Positions 54,369 through 62,710 of a stretch of 64,000 nucleotides of DNA are shown piece by piece. Below the pieces are notes generated by a model that saw nothing but the letters and a program-made list of their open reading frames with translations, did no database searches and was not told the origin of the DNA. Both the position numbers and the translations under genes were made by a program. The number at the start of each line of letters is the position of its first letter. Within the stretch, counting starts at the first letter, position 1. This DNA is from Streptomyces agglomeratus (GTDB taxonomy: Bacteria > Actinomycetota > Actinomycetes > Streptomycetales > Streptomycetaceae). The stretch lies in contig NZ_MEHJ01000001.1 of assembly GCF_001746415.1 (NCBI RefSeq), positions 8,261,023 through 8,325,022 of the forward strand, given 5' to 3'.

Positions 54369-54913
54369 CGAACCCCTCCGACCGATCCACCCCGCGATGA
54401 TCAGCCCACCGCTCACCGTCCGCCACAACCGCTCCCTCTGGCGTGCCCGTGGGCTGCCGATCACCTGTCCGAGGCATCCATGGTCCTCGCGCCCCAGAAG
54501 CTGGCATCAAACGATCATCACCCGCCGGCTCCCGACACGCAGACCGCACGGGCTCTTGTTACTGATGTATCCCTCTGACGGCCGCAGGCGGGACCGGGAA
54601 AGACTCGGCGAGCCGTTCACTCGCTGGTCCGAAGACGGCAACGGGTACGAGGGAGAACGCCCCGAGGACATCAAAGTCCTGCCAGGCCCGCAGCAGGGCT
54701 GTCACCCCGGGTCCCCGGCATTCTCCTCGGAGGACCGGGCCCGGAGTCGGTCTGGCGCCGTCAACGGGCGCTGCGGTCCGGAGAGTGAGCTCATTGGGTG
54801 AGTGAGCGGCATGGCAGCCGCAGTCCTCGGTTTTCACTGCTCATGCTCCTGATATGTGCTGATTGCGTCCCGGGTCGTGGCGCACCGCGTCAACGGATCC
54901 AAAGGAGACTGCT
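54369..54913. other. Intergenic stretch between SpoIIE-like and SH3-like genes
   Basis: No convincing gene is seen. The genes on either side diverge, so promoters for both should lie here; no clear pair of boxes could be assigned. Confidence 0.4.
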
Positions 54914-55297
54914 GTGCTCAATTCCGTGAAAACCACACTGGCGCTGACCGTCGGAGGCCTGGCGTTGGGGCTGCTCGGCGCCGCCACTCCGGCAACTGCG
55001 GCCGACCAGATCGGGACCCCAGTTGCCGGTGCCACGGCGGATCAGGCAAGTGGGGCGGCGGCCTATACCAAGTACGGCAGGGTCATCGCGAGTACCGGAG
55101 TCAAGATCCGCAGCAGGGCAACCACTTACTCCGGGGTGCTGGGCAGCTTCCATTCAGGGGCCAAGATCGCCCTGGCCTGCAAGGTGTACGGCCAAAACGT
55201 CGACGGCAACCACATCTGGTACAAGCTGGACCACCGCAGCGGCTGGGTCACCGCCCGCTACGTCAAGAACCTGGACTACATCCCGTGGTGCCGCTGA
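54914..55297 (+). CDS. Secreted SH3-like domain protein (127 aa)
   Basis: GTG 54914 follows AAAGGAG. A Sec signal peptide (VKTTLALTVGGLALGLLGAA, cleavage after ATA) precedes a mature domain with the bacterial SH3 layout: VIASTGVKIRSRATTYSGVL, GSFHSGAKIALACKVYGQ, HIWYKLDHRSGWVTARYVKN. Two cysteines could form one disulfide. Such small SH3 proteins bind the cell wall; the role here is unknown. Confidence 0.82.
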   Translation: MLNSVKTTLALTVGGLALGLLGAATPATAADQIGTPVAGATADQASGAAAYTKYGRVIASTGVKIRSRATTYSGVLGSFHSGAKIALACKVYGQNVDGNHIWYKLDHRSGWVTARYVKNLDYIPWCR

Positions 55298-55583
55298 CCC
55301 GCACACGGTGGGCCAGGCGTCGCTGACCAAGAGCTGAGCGCTGCCCATGCGCCGCAAGGCCGTGACGAGGTGTGTCTCGGGAGCCTCGAATCCCTGCACA
55401 GGTAGGGGCCCATGGCCTGCCGGCGCGCGGGCGGGCCGCCGAGGGGCGCCTGCTTACGTCTGGTTGTACCCGGCCATGAGGTTGGCAGCAGGCGCGTCGT
55501 GTCGCTCTCGGTCCGGGAGTGTCCCGGCGCGAAACCTGGTGGATCAGACGTGAGCAAGGCTCACAGCGTGGAACGGTGGCGTC

Positions 55584-55901
55584 ATGAGCGATGAAGCGGC
55601 GGCCGCATTGCGCGGAGATATCGACCTTGCGATGTCGTACCTCATGGGTGCGATGCACGGGATCGCTGACAGATACCGCGAATTGGGGTCGGGCACCGGG
55701 CGAGGGTTCGGGCCGGACGCCGAGTATCGCGAAAACAGGATCCCCACGGGCAAGCCACTGCAGGCACTGGCGGAGGTCCTCGCTGCCGAGGCTGCGGACA
55801 TCGCCGCTCGCTGTGCTGCCCTGGACGTCCAACGAGCCGCGCTCAAGCAACTCGAAGACGAAAATCTGAGGCGCAGGGCCTTTGCAGCTGCCCACGATTG
55901 A
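55584..55901 (+). CDS. Hypothetical protein (105 aa)
   Basis: ATG 55584 starts an alpha-helical, charged protein (MSDEAAAALRGDIDLAMSYL, PLQALAEVLAAEAADIAARC, KQLEDENLRRRAFAAAHD). It has no signal peptide or membrane segment. No family was recognised. Confidence 0.6.
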   Translation: MSDEAAAALRGDIDLAMSYLMGAMHGIADRYRELGSGTGRGFGPDAEYRENRIPTGKPLQALAEVLAAEAADIAARCAALDVQRAALKQLEDENLRRRAFAAAHD

Positions 55902-56384
55902 AGTCATCACCGATACGTCGTCGCTCGGCTTTGTCCGCGTCCGTCGAATTCCTCAGTCGAAGGCTGAAAAGAAAACGTTCTTCCCTGTCTTGGTGGGCGA
56001 GCGCACACTGCTCCAGCCCAGGGCCTGCTGCGCGTTGACGGTGATCCTTGCCGCATGCTGCCGGACTGTCAGGTGGCCGCTGTCTTCAAACGCCGTGGAT
56101 GCGAGGTTCCGAAGGTCGCGCAGGGTGGCCCGCCTTGCGGCCCTTCTCATCTTCCGCACGGCGCAAACCTCCCGAGACAAGCAGGTGAACCGCGCCGCGC
56201 AACGGCTCGGGCATGGGGGTGGGTTCCGTGGCCGCAGGCTAGAAGGCCACACCCCCGGACACCGGAGCAGGGCCCCCGTCGCTCCCCCGGACGGGCCGGA
56301 GCCCTGCTGGCCGCGACGGAGTACATGTGTAAGCGAGCACGCAGTGGTGACTCGGCAGGGGAGAGGTTGGGAAGACAGCCTCTC
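55902..56384. other. Gene-free stretch
   Basis: No convincing gene; the open frames have random-like composition. A perfect palindrome follows at 56385-56418. Confidence 0.4.
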
Positions 56385-56418
56385 GGGCTCTTCGCCGACC
56401 ATGGTCGGCGAAGAGCCC
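56385..56418. repeat. Perfect 34-bp palindrome upstream of the ANTAR gene
   Basis: GGGCTCTTCGCCGACCA (56385-56401) is followed directly by its exact reverse complement (56402-56418). It lies about 100 bp before the ANTAR-type gene. It could be a leader hairpin, a protein-binding site or an element end. Confidence 0.85.
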
Positions 56419-56515
56419 TCTCGCATCTATGCTCTTCGCGCCGCCCTGAAAGTGTCTTGCTGTTCCCGTCCGGGGCAGGCGTACTGGAAACCTCGCCTCT
56501 GTAGGGAGACCGGTC

Positions 56516-56887
56516 ATGACGACTTCCCGCGTACAGCGGCCCCTGCCCGACGACACGCGTGACGCCACGGCGGACCGCCTTCAGCAGGAGAACACCCAGC
56601 TGCAGCATGCCGTCGACTCCCACGCGACGGTCGACCAGGCCATCGGTGTCCTCATCGCCACCCACCGGATACCGCCGGCCGCCGGGTTCGAGGTGCTGCG
56701 CGAGGTGTCCCAGCGCACCAATACCAAGCTGCACACGGTCGCAGAATCGGTGATCGACTGGGCGCTGGGGCAGCCGCTGCCACAGCCGGTGGGGCAGAAG
56801 CTGGACGCGGCCGTTGCAGCGGCACTCGCGCCACAAGGACCAGCCCACGTAGGGCAGTCTGGAGTTCAGGGCCTCCCCGCAGTCTGA
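56516..56887 (+). CDS. ANTAR-domain protein (123 aa)
   Basis: After a polar start the region LQQENTQLQHAVDSHATVDQ, AIGVLIATHRIPPAAGFEVL and REVSQRTNTKLHTVAESVID has the ANTAR three-helix pattern (coiled coil, IGVLIA, VA helix). ANTAR domains bind RNA hairpin pairs to prevent transcription termination. There is no receiver or GAF domain on this chain, which makes it a stand-alone ANTAR protein. Its 3' end overlaps the convergent truncated regulator gene by 22 bases. The upstream palindrome (56385-56418) may be connected to its own regulation. Confidence 0.75.
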   Translation: MTTSRVQRPLPDDTRDATADRLQQENTQLQHAVDSHATVDQAIGVLIATHRIPPAAGFEVLREVSQRTNTKLHTVAESVIDWALGQPLPQPVGQKLDAAVAAALAPQGPAHVGQSGVQGLPAV

Positions 56888-57228
56888 TCTGACTGGCCTT
56901 CGCCCGCTCCAGTCGCGACGGCAGTTTCGCCGTCCTCGGTGCCATCCGCCGCCCCGCATGAACCGGGGTAACCGCCTGCGCACGTCACCATGGGGCGGGT
57001 GTCGTTGTCGCGGCTCGGCTCGGCAGCCAACGCTGACGATGTGTAGAGCTTGTTGGTGTCGGTGATGAGGTGCTGGGTGTGGTCCGGGCTGTGGGCCTGG
57101 GCCTGCAGGTGCGTGTACAGCGCGCTGTACTGCTGGACGTCGGCCGGCCTTTCCAGGCAGAGGCCGCTGGTGAACCTCTCCAGGTACACCACTGCTCCCC
57201 TGACGGTGGGGTCGTTGTTCGCCGCCAT
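56866..57228 (-). pseudogene. XRE/DUF5753 gene with a large internal deletion
   Basis: The start MAANNDPTVRG (ATG 57226-57228) is the same as the intact paralogue's (VAANSNPTVRK), but the next residues are AVVYLERFTSGLCLERPADV, QQYSALYTHLQAQAHSP, which match the paralogue's last 60 residues. The HTH and most of DUF5753 (some 215 residues) are missing. A different tail follows. The leader upstream (57229-57310) is also homologous to those at 48590-48690 and 48838-48942. Confidence 0.75.
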
Positions 57229-57310
57229 GGGCGGTCTACCTCCAGCTCCAAGCCACTGCGCGTGCCAGCAGGTTGGCATGGAGCACCGGCAGTTGATCAC
57301 GCGCCGTGCC
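57229..57310 (-). promoter_or_regulatory. Third copy of the regulator leader sequence
   Basis: The stretch shares TACCTCC-AGCTCCAAG, GTTGGCATGGAGC, TTGATCACGCGCCGTGCCG with the leaders of the two other XRE/DUF5753 loci. Conservation of a non-coding leader over three loci suggests that it contains promoter and operator sites. Confidence 0.6.
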
Positions 57311-57607
57311 GCCGGATTCGGCGGGGGCACGAATGGATTGTGACGATGTAATTTGCCGTTCGGTGGCGCCCAGTGCAGAGCAGTGCTCTACAGGGCGGAC
57401 CGGCGTGCTTCGCCTCTTCGCGCTGTTGCCGCCTGGACCTCGCCGCGGTCACCATGCCAGGCCTTCGCGCACCAGTGGCCGCCGACGGCGGGCAGCCAGC
57501 CGCACACGGGTAACTACCTGCGATTACGTAGGTGATCTTGATCCAGTGGCTGATGGCCCGTTGACGTGTCCGAGGGTACGTCAGCCGCGCAGCCGAGAGG
57601 CGGTGGG

Positions 57608-58279
57608 TCACGTGGCCGGCAGGCGCGCGCATTGGCGGCAGGCGCGGGCCGAGGCTGCCACCACGGCGTGCGACGCGGCTGCGAGTGCGCCGGCGAACGC
57701 GAGCAGTGGCCAGTTCGTGGCCAGGACGGAGGCGGTGGCGAGCGCGAGCGTCGCGACCGCCATGGCAACGCTGGCGGTAGTACCGGTCCATGCGACCGCG
57801 AGGGGCAGCTGGTGCGGAATGGGCAGCCAGCGGGCGAGGGTGCCGGTGGTGGCCAGCGTCGCCGCGGCGAGTAGTGCTGCGACGCTGGCAACACCGGCCA
57901 GATGAACGGCCAGTAGCTGAGCCGTGCGTGGCAGCTGCCAGGGCTGATCGTGGTCGGTGGTCCAGGCCAGGTACCAGCAGGCGACCAGGAAGGGGGCGGT
58001 GAGGGCGACGGCCCGGGCGGTGTGCCGGGCCTGGGTGATGGTCAGTTCCCGTTGGCAGCTCGGCACGAGTTCGTCGAGGGTCCCGAACTCTCCCACTGCT
58101 TGGTGGGCGGCGCGCTGGTAGGCCATTCCTTCGCGGGTGTGCGCCTCTACCGTGTCCGCGAGGCCGTCGTGTATCTCCTCGATCATCCGGGCCTTGATTC
58201 GGGCCGGGCCGTGCAGGGCGGCTGTAAGGGCCGCGATGTAATCCTCGATGGGGTCGGCTTGCCGACTGGTGGCGCTCAT
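57608..58279 (-). CDS. Permease-prefix (HAAS-like) membrane protein (223 aa)
   Basis: The N-terminal 85 residues are helical (DPIEDYIAALTAALHG, ARIKARMIEEIHDGLADTVE, AHQAVGEFGTLDELVPSC), the pattern of the permease-prefix or HAAS domain. About four membrane segments follow (AVALTAPFLVACWYLAW, LLAVHLAGVASVAALLAAA). The start overlaps the PadR stop (ATGA at 58276-58279), the usual pairing of a PadR repressor with its membrane protein. Confidence 0.78.
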   Translation of the reverse strand: MSATSRQADPIEDYIAALTAALHGPARIKARMIEEIHDGLADTVEAHTREGMAYQRAAHQAVGEFGTLDELVPSCQRELTITQARHTARAVALTAPFLVACWYLAWTTDHDQPWQLPRTAQLLAVHLAGVASVAALLAAATLATTGTLARWLPIPHQLPLAVAWTGTTASVAMAVATLALATASVLATNWPLLAFAGALAAASHAVVAASARACRQCARLPAT

Positions 58280-58617
58280 GTGGCAAACCCGGGCGGTGCG
58301 GCGGGGTTCAGGACCGAGCCGATCGCTGTGGTGAACTCGCTCCACGCGGTGCGCTCGCTGGCCAGGGTGTGCCGTCCGGCGTCGGTGAGTTCGTAGCATC
58401 GCCGTCGCCGTTCACCAGAAGATTGCCAGCTGCTGCTCAGCAGCCCGAGCCGCTCCAGCCGGTTCAAGGCCGGGTAGATCGTGCCCGTGCGCAGCTCAAG
58501 TGCGCCCCTGCTGCGGTGTTGGACCGCGGCGATGATCGCGTAGCCGTGCAGCGGGCCTGGTTCAAGCACGGCCAGCAACAGTCCGTCCAGGTGCCCTCGC
58601 ACCGCGTCTGCCCTCAT
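58276..58617 (-). CDS. PadR-family transcriptional regulator (113 aa)
   Basis: The winged-helix core is clear: LDGLLLAVLEPGPLHGYAII, ALELRTGTIYPALNRLERLG, and RRRCYELTDAGRHTLASE. The length suits PadR-like proteins of the short group. It probably regulates itself and the coupled HAAS-like gene. An AT-richer intergenic region of 86 bp separates it from the divergent membrane gene at 58704 and should hold its operator. Confidence 0.9.
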   Translation of the reverse strand: MRADAVRGHLDGLLLAVLEPGPLHGYAIIAAVQHRSRGALELRTGTIYPALNRLERLGLLSSSWQSSGERRRRCYELTDAGRHTLASERTAWSEFTTAIGSVLNPAAPPGFAT

Positions 58618-58703
58618 GAGTAGGCAGCCTACCCAAAATTGCTGTAGGCAGTGTATGTATTGGCAGCCAACATATTTAACGCTTCTGCTCGGAGGAATCC
58701 GCA

Positions 58704-59177
58704 GTGACCAAGGTGCTGCTGTCCGTACATGTCCTCGCGGCGATTCTGGCGGTCGGATCGATCACGGTGGCCGCGTCCATGTTCCCCCGCTACGCGCTGC
58801 AGGCATCTGGCGGCCAGGATCCGGACGGGCGAGCCGCCGGGATCGCCGCACTCCTGCACCGGATCTGCCGCGGCTACGCTCTCGCCGGTCTCGCCGTGCC
58901 GGTCTTCGGGCTCGCCACCGGAGCCCTGCTCGGCGTCCTCACCGACGCCTGGCTGATCGCATCGCTCGCGTTGACCGTGATCGCCGCGGCCATCCTCGCC
59001 ATGGCCATCCTGCCCGGCCAGCAGCGCCTGCTCGCGTTGACCCAGGACTCAGCGCCCCAGGACGGGCAGCGTCCCGCGGCGACCCGGCTGACCATGCTCA
59101 CCGGCATCTTCAACGTCCTCTGGGCGATCGTCGTCATCCTGATGATCGTCCGTCCTGGCTCGACCACGGGAGCGTGA
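58704..59177 (+). CDS. Four-helix membrane protein, DUF2269-like (157 aa)
   Basis: GTG 58704 has GGAGGA upstream. Four membrane segments are visible (VLLSVHVLAAILAVGSITVA, GYALAGLAVPVFGLATGALL, LIASLALTVIAAAILAMAIL, MLTGIFNVLWAIVVILMIV). The first begins with the His-containing pattern of DUF2269-like proteins. Function unknown. It is coupled to the next gene by a GTGA overlap. Confidence 0.7.
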   Translation: MTKVLLSVHVLAAILAVGSITVAASMFPRYALQASGGQDPDGRAAGIAALLHRICRGYALAGLAVPVFGLATGALLGVLTDAWLIASLALTVIAAAILAMAILPGQQRLLALTQDSAPQDGQRPAATRLTMLTGIFNVLWAIVVILMIVRPGSTTGA

Positions 59178-59470
59178 TCCCCGTGCACATGTTGCGGATC
59201 GCGGCCGGTGCCGAGACCGCCTCCTTCGCGGTTCTGCTGGGCAACCTGCTCACCACACACACGCAAGCGATCACGACGCTCGTCGGCCCGCTGCACGGCA
59301 CGGCCTACCTCGTCGTCATCGCGGCCACTTCGATGGCCCCGTCTGCCGCCTCGACGGGCGCCCGATGGCGCTCCGCCATCCCGGGAGTCGGCGGACTGCT
59401 TGCCCTACGGCGGATCAACATTCGTACCCAGGGAAGCCAACCTCTTACACGCAATGCCCAGGAAGGGTGA
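59174..59470 (+). CDS. Small membrane protein, DUF3817-like (98 aa)
   Basis: GTG 59174 overlaps the preceding stop. The product (VIPVHMLRIAAGAETASFAV, LVGPLHGTAYLVVIAATSMA, IPGVGGLLALRRINIRTQG) has the LRIAA-E and GPLHG pattern of DUF3817 membrane proteins but is short. Function unknown. It precedes the HD-domain gene by four bases. Confidence 0.65.
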   Translation: MIPVHMLRIAAGAETASFAVLLGNLLTTHTQAITTLVGPLHGTAYLVVIAATSMAPSAASTGARWRSAIPGVGGLLALRRINIRTQGSQPLTRNAQEG

Positions 59471-59474
59471 CGTG

Positions 59475-60149
59475 ATGGACAACGCATACGCTGAACTGCT
59501 CTTTCCTCGTACCGGCGTAGCACTGAGCGCGATGCGCTTCGTGAAAGGCATCGAGGACCCAGCAATCTTCAACCACAGCATGCGCAGCTATCTTTACGGG
59601 CGCTTCCTCGGAGAGCAGCAAGGCCTGCAACCCGGCCGCGACTATGACGACGAACTGCTGTTTCTGGGTTGCCTTCTGCACGACGCCGGACTCAGCCCCG
59701 AGGGCAACGGCGATCAGCCCTTCGATATTGACGGCGCCGACCTGGCCGCCCGCTTCCTCACCGACCAGGGGGTGTCACCCGAGAGGGTCGAGGTCATATG
59801 GGATGCGATCGCCCTGCACCTGCACTACGAAATCGCCATACGCAAACGTCCCGAGATCGCGTTGGTGACGGCCGGCGCCGGATTCGACCTTGGCCCCGAG
59901 GGGCCCCACACCCTCCCGGCCGGCTACGCAGACCGCATCCATGCCTCGCTGCCCCGCCTCCACGCCGCGCCCGTGCTCTACGACACGATCGTCGGTCAAG
60001 CACTCGACAAACCGCACAAGGCCCCACCATTCAGCATGCCCGGCGAACTGGTTCGCCAGCAGACCCAGGAGGTCTGGCCTACCTGGAAACAACTGATGAC
60101 TCAATCCCCCAGTTGGAATGACTACGACGGCTACCAACCGAAGGCGTGA
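59475..60149 (+). CDS. HD-domain hydrolase-like protein (224 aa)
   Basis: ATG 59475 follows AGGAAGGG. The HD motif parts are in place: FNHSMRSYLYGRFL (first His), LFLGCLLHDAGL (HD) and AIALHLHYE with the GAGFDLG segment. HD proteins of this size are metal-dependent phosphohydrolases, often annotated as cyanamide hydratase-like. The substrate is unknown. It ends the membrane-protein operon. Confidence 0.82.
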   Translation: MDNAYAELLFPRTGVALSAMRFVKGIEDPAIFNHSMRSYLYGRFLGEQQGLQPGRDYDDELLFLGCLLHDAGLSPEGNGDQPFDIDGADLAARFLTDQGVSPERVEVIWDAIALHLHYEIAIRKRPEIALVTAGAGFDLGPEGPHTLPAGYADRIHASLPRLHAAPVLYDTIVGQALDKPHKAPPFSMPGELVRQQTQEVWPTWKQLMTQSPSWNDYDGYQPKA

Positions 60150-60837
60150 GCACGGGTACCCGGACAGCCGCCGCATGCCGAGGCCCTGGTCAGAGCTGAA
60201 GAGCGGGCTCGGGCGGGCGTGTCGCGCTGTCCGAGGTGAGAGATCGGGGGCGTTCCCTACTGTCGTCGGGCGGTAGACGCGCAGGTCGTTGTCCTGCTGC
60301 CGCATGACCGCGACAGAGACCCCGACGGCGTGTACTCCACCGGCGCCCGCCGAAGCGATCGACCCCCGCACCCTTACCCCCACCAGTAAGGGGCGCAAGA
60401 CCGAACGCTCGGAGGGCGGCCCGCCCTCTTCCGCCATGCAAGAGCTCGGCATAACGCTGCCACTGTAAAGACCGGAGCCTTGTGCCGGGCAGTCCGCCAG
60501 CTCTCAGTACGGCTGACGTTGCTCAAGCCTCGTCCCATTGACGCTGTTGACCAGAGTGCGCCTGCCAGTACGGCGCATGCAGAGGCAGGTCAGTGAGCCG
60601 GGGTGGACTCTCTGGACCCCCTTACGCGCGCACGTGCGTTCAGGTCCTCGCGGGCCGCGACAGAGGCCGCGAAGAGCCTGCGACGCGCAGGTCTGGCCGC
60701 GACGGCATCGCGGCCAGACCTTGATCTCTGTGCCCGGAGAGGGCCCCACCCCGGCCCCCGGGCTGCCGGCGAAGGGCCGGGCCAGCGTCCCGGGCGCGGC
60801 GGGCCACCGTCCTCGGTCGGCCGGTGGCCTCCGTCAC
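60150..60837. other. Gene-free stretch with relaxase debris at its right end
   Basis: No intact gene is supported. Plus-strand frames continue into a relaxase fragment at 60838-60975; upstream of it the translation is random-like. Confidence 0.4.
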
Positions 60838-60975
60838 CCGCTGCTCGCCGTCGACTTCGTCTTCCGGCCGCAGGCGAGCCTGGTGGTGGTATGGGCCCTG
60901 GGGGACGACAAGACGCGGCGGATCATCGAGCGTGCGCACGAGCGGGCCATCGCCGCGACGATCGCTACTTGTAGT
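60838..60975 (+). pseudogene. MobF/TrwC-type relaxase fragment
   Basis: About 45 codons read LLAVDFVFRPQASLVVVWAL and GDDKTRRIIERAHERAIAAT, which match the conserved start of MobF relaxases (DLTFRPxxSVSVLWALGD, then AHxxAVxAT). Neither the N-terminal Tyr region nor the helicase part is present. It is probably a scrap of another conjugative plasmid. Confidence 0.55.
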
Positions 60976-61055
60976 TGGCCATTGTGCGCTTCAGTTGGCC
61001 ACCTGATACTCAGGCGGCGCGCGGCCGTACCCCAGCCCAGGGGCCACCGACGTCG

Positions 61056-61595
61056 CTAGTTCAGCTGTCGATCGGCGAGCCATCGGGACTGTGCCACGTC
61101 GTCGCTTCCCACGGTCAGGCCAGCTCTGGCGGCGGTGTAAAAACGGTCCCGACCGTCGTCGGCCCGACGCACGGCAGCCACCCAGTCGAAGTCAGGTTCG
61201 GCGAGATCCCGTGCCGCCCGTTCCAGCTGCAGGACCGCCCACCGCCATTCGCGCGCGGCAGCCACCGTGTCAGCATCACCCAGCAAGAGCACCCCCTCCC
61301 ACGCTTTGGTCCGCTGGGCATCCGCTTCGGCCAGCAGCTCAAGTCCGGTGGTCCGATCGATCGGATGCGCCCGTGACGAGGGCCGGGACGGCGCCGTTAT
61401 GCGGTGCGCAAGTAAGTGGACCTCTTTGAGTGCGCGAGCGTACTCGGAGTAGGCATCCAATCGTCGCTCGTCCCACCGTACTGAAAGGGCTCGCGTCCAC
61501 TGCGCTCTGTCATTGAGGCGGGTTGTGAGGAGCGTTCCGAAGGCGCCGACGATGACACCGATGAGTGCTGGCAGTTGACTGAGGAAGGTAGTCAC
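61056..61595 (-). CDS. Single-pass membrane protein, hypothetical (179 aa)
   Basis: The N-terminus (LSQLPALIGVIVGAFGTLLT) forms one membrane segment. A helical cytosolic domain follows (WDERRLDAYSEYARALKEVH, AAAREWRWAVLQLERAARDL), with regularly placed Trp and Arg. Such proteins are common in Streptomyces but of unknown function. Confidence 0.75.
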   Translation of the reverse strand: MTTFLSQLPALIGVIVGAFGTLLTTRLNDRAQWTRALSVRWDERRLDAYSEYARALKEVHLLAHRITAPSRPSSRAHPIDRTTGLELLAEADAQRTKAWEGVLLLGDADTVAAAREWRWAVLQLERAARDLAEPDFDWVAAVRRADDGRDRFYTAARAGLTVGSDDVAQSRWLADRQLN

Positions 61596-61789
61596 TTCCG
61601 GAGCTTGCCCCCGTCATCGCAGAGCCGCACCGGTTGAGCGCGATTGCAGCGATGGGGCGGGTAAACGCTCACGTGCGCGGCCACCTGGCGAGCCCAGAGC
61701 GGCCAACTAGCGTGCCCGACCACACCGCCACTCTCGCGCCTGCGTGGTGAGCGTGACTCCAAAATCGAACGCATGGTCTAATTTGAGTC

Positions 61790-62032
61790 ATGGCGCATTC
61801 CACGCTCCCCGACGACCTGGCGCAGGCGCAGTACGACTGGGGCCGTACGTACACCGCGCTTGCCGCTGCCCACCCACGCGGCACCACGGCGCTGCGGCGT
61901 CGCTTGCTGCACCTCTCCAACCGGCTCTTCTGGCATCCCTTCTGGTCCACCCCGGCCGGACATCCGACCGCCGCCCGGGCCGCCCTGTCCCAGCCGGTAC
62001 GCGCCCACAAACGAGGGAGGGATGCGCCGTGA
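61790..62032 (+). CDS. Small hypothetical protein (80 aa)
   Basis: ATG 61790 opens MAHSTLPDDLAQAQYDWGRT to RRLLHLSNRLFWHPFWSTPA. Its stop (62030-62032) overlaps the start of the LexA-like gene, which supports it as the first gene of a two- or three-gene operon. No family was recognised. The AT-rich TCTAATTTGAG just upstream may be part of its promoter. Confidence 0.65.
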   Translation: MAHSTLPDDLAQAQYDWGRTYTALAAAHPRGTTALRRRLLHLSNRLFWHPFWSTPAGHPTAARAALSQPVRAHKRGRDAP

Positions 62033-62241
62033 TGGGTCACCTGACCGTGAGGCAGGAGCAAGTTCTGGCCTGTATCCGGGAGTGGATCTACGAGCACGGG
62101 GAGGGGCCGACGGTTCGCGAGATCGGTCACCGGGTCGGCCTGTCCAGCACCTCGTCCGTGCAGTACCAGCTCAAGCGGCTTGAGCAGCAGGGCGTGATCT
62201 CGCGCAGTGGCAGCCGCTGGCGCTCCTACCGATTGACCTGA
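62032..62241 (+). CDS. LexA-type DNA-binding mini-protein (69 aa)
   Basis: The whole protein corresponds to the LexA N-terminal winged helix: LTVRQEQVLACIREWIYEHG, GPTVREIGHRVGLSSTSSVQ, YQLKRLEQQGVISR. The autoprotease part is absent. Such stand-alone LexA-like domains act as small regulators in actinobacteria. A GTG three bases upstream is an alternative start. Confidence 0.82.
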   Translation: MGHLTVRQEQVLACIREWIYEHGEGPTVREIGHRVGLSSTSSVQYQLKRLEQQGVISRSGSRWRSYRLT

Positions 62242-62256
62242 AGGCGGGGCACCGCC

Positions 62257-62601
62257 ATGTCCGCACCGTTTGATCTCCCACCGGACCTGTCGCGCCTGCG
62301 CGTGCTGGAGACCTTCCTGCTCGCGATCCTGGCCCGGGTGCGGGAGCGGATCCGGCACCTGGAGCAGCAGGCTGTCATCCACGAGAAGATCGAGCGGCAG
62401 AAGCCGCCGCCGGAGTGGACGGTGCAGATCAGCATCAACGGGCACACGCCCGTCGCCGTGCACGTCGGCGCGTGTTCCATGGGCGGAAGCGAGGTCCGCA
62501 GCAAGGCGATCAGCCGGCAGGACGCGATCCAGGCCCTGCACGACGGGGTCAGCGCCTGCACCCTGTGCCGCCCGGACACGGAACTGGGCATCCTCGAGTA
62601 A
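62257..62601 (+). CDS. DUF6233-like protein (114 aa)
   Basis: The layout LPPDLSRLRVLETFLLAIL, PPPEWTVQISINGHTPVAVH, VGACSMGGSEVR, GVSACTLCRPDTELGILE fits DUF6233 proteins of Streptomyces. The CxxC with a nearby Cys and His residues may bind metal. Function unknown. It lies 15 bp after the LexA-like gene on the same strand. Confidence 0.8.
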   Translation: MSAPFDLPPDLSRLRVLETFLLAILARVRERIRHLEQQAVIHEKIERQKPPPEWTVQISINGHTPVAVHVGACSMGGSEVRSKAISRQDAIQALHDGVSACTLCRPDTELGILE

Positions 62602-62710
62602 GACGGGCTGACCTAGGCGCTGGACTTACGCCCCGTCGTCTTCTTTGCCGCCGACTTCTTGCCCGGGGCCTTGGCCGCCTTCTTGGCGGGCGCGTTCGCG
62701 GCTTTGCGTT

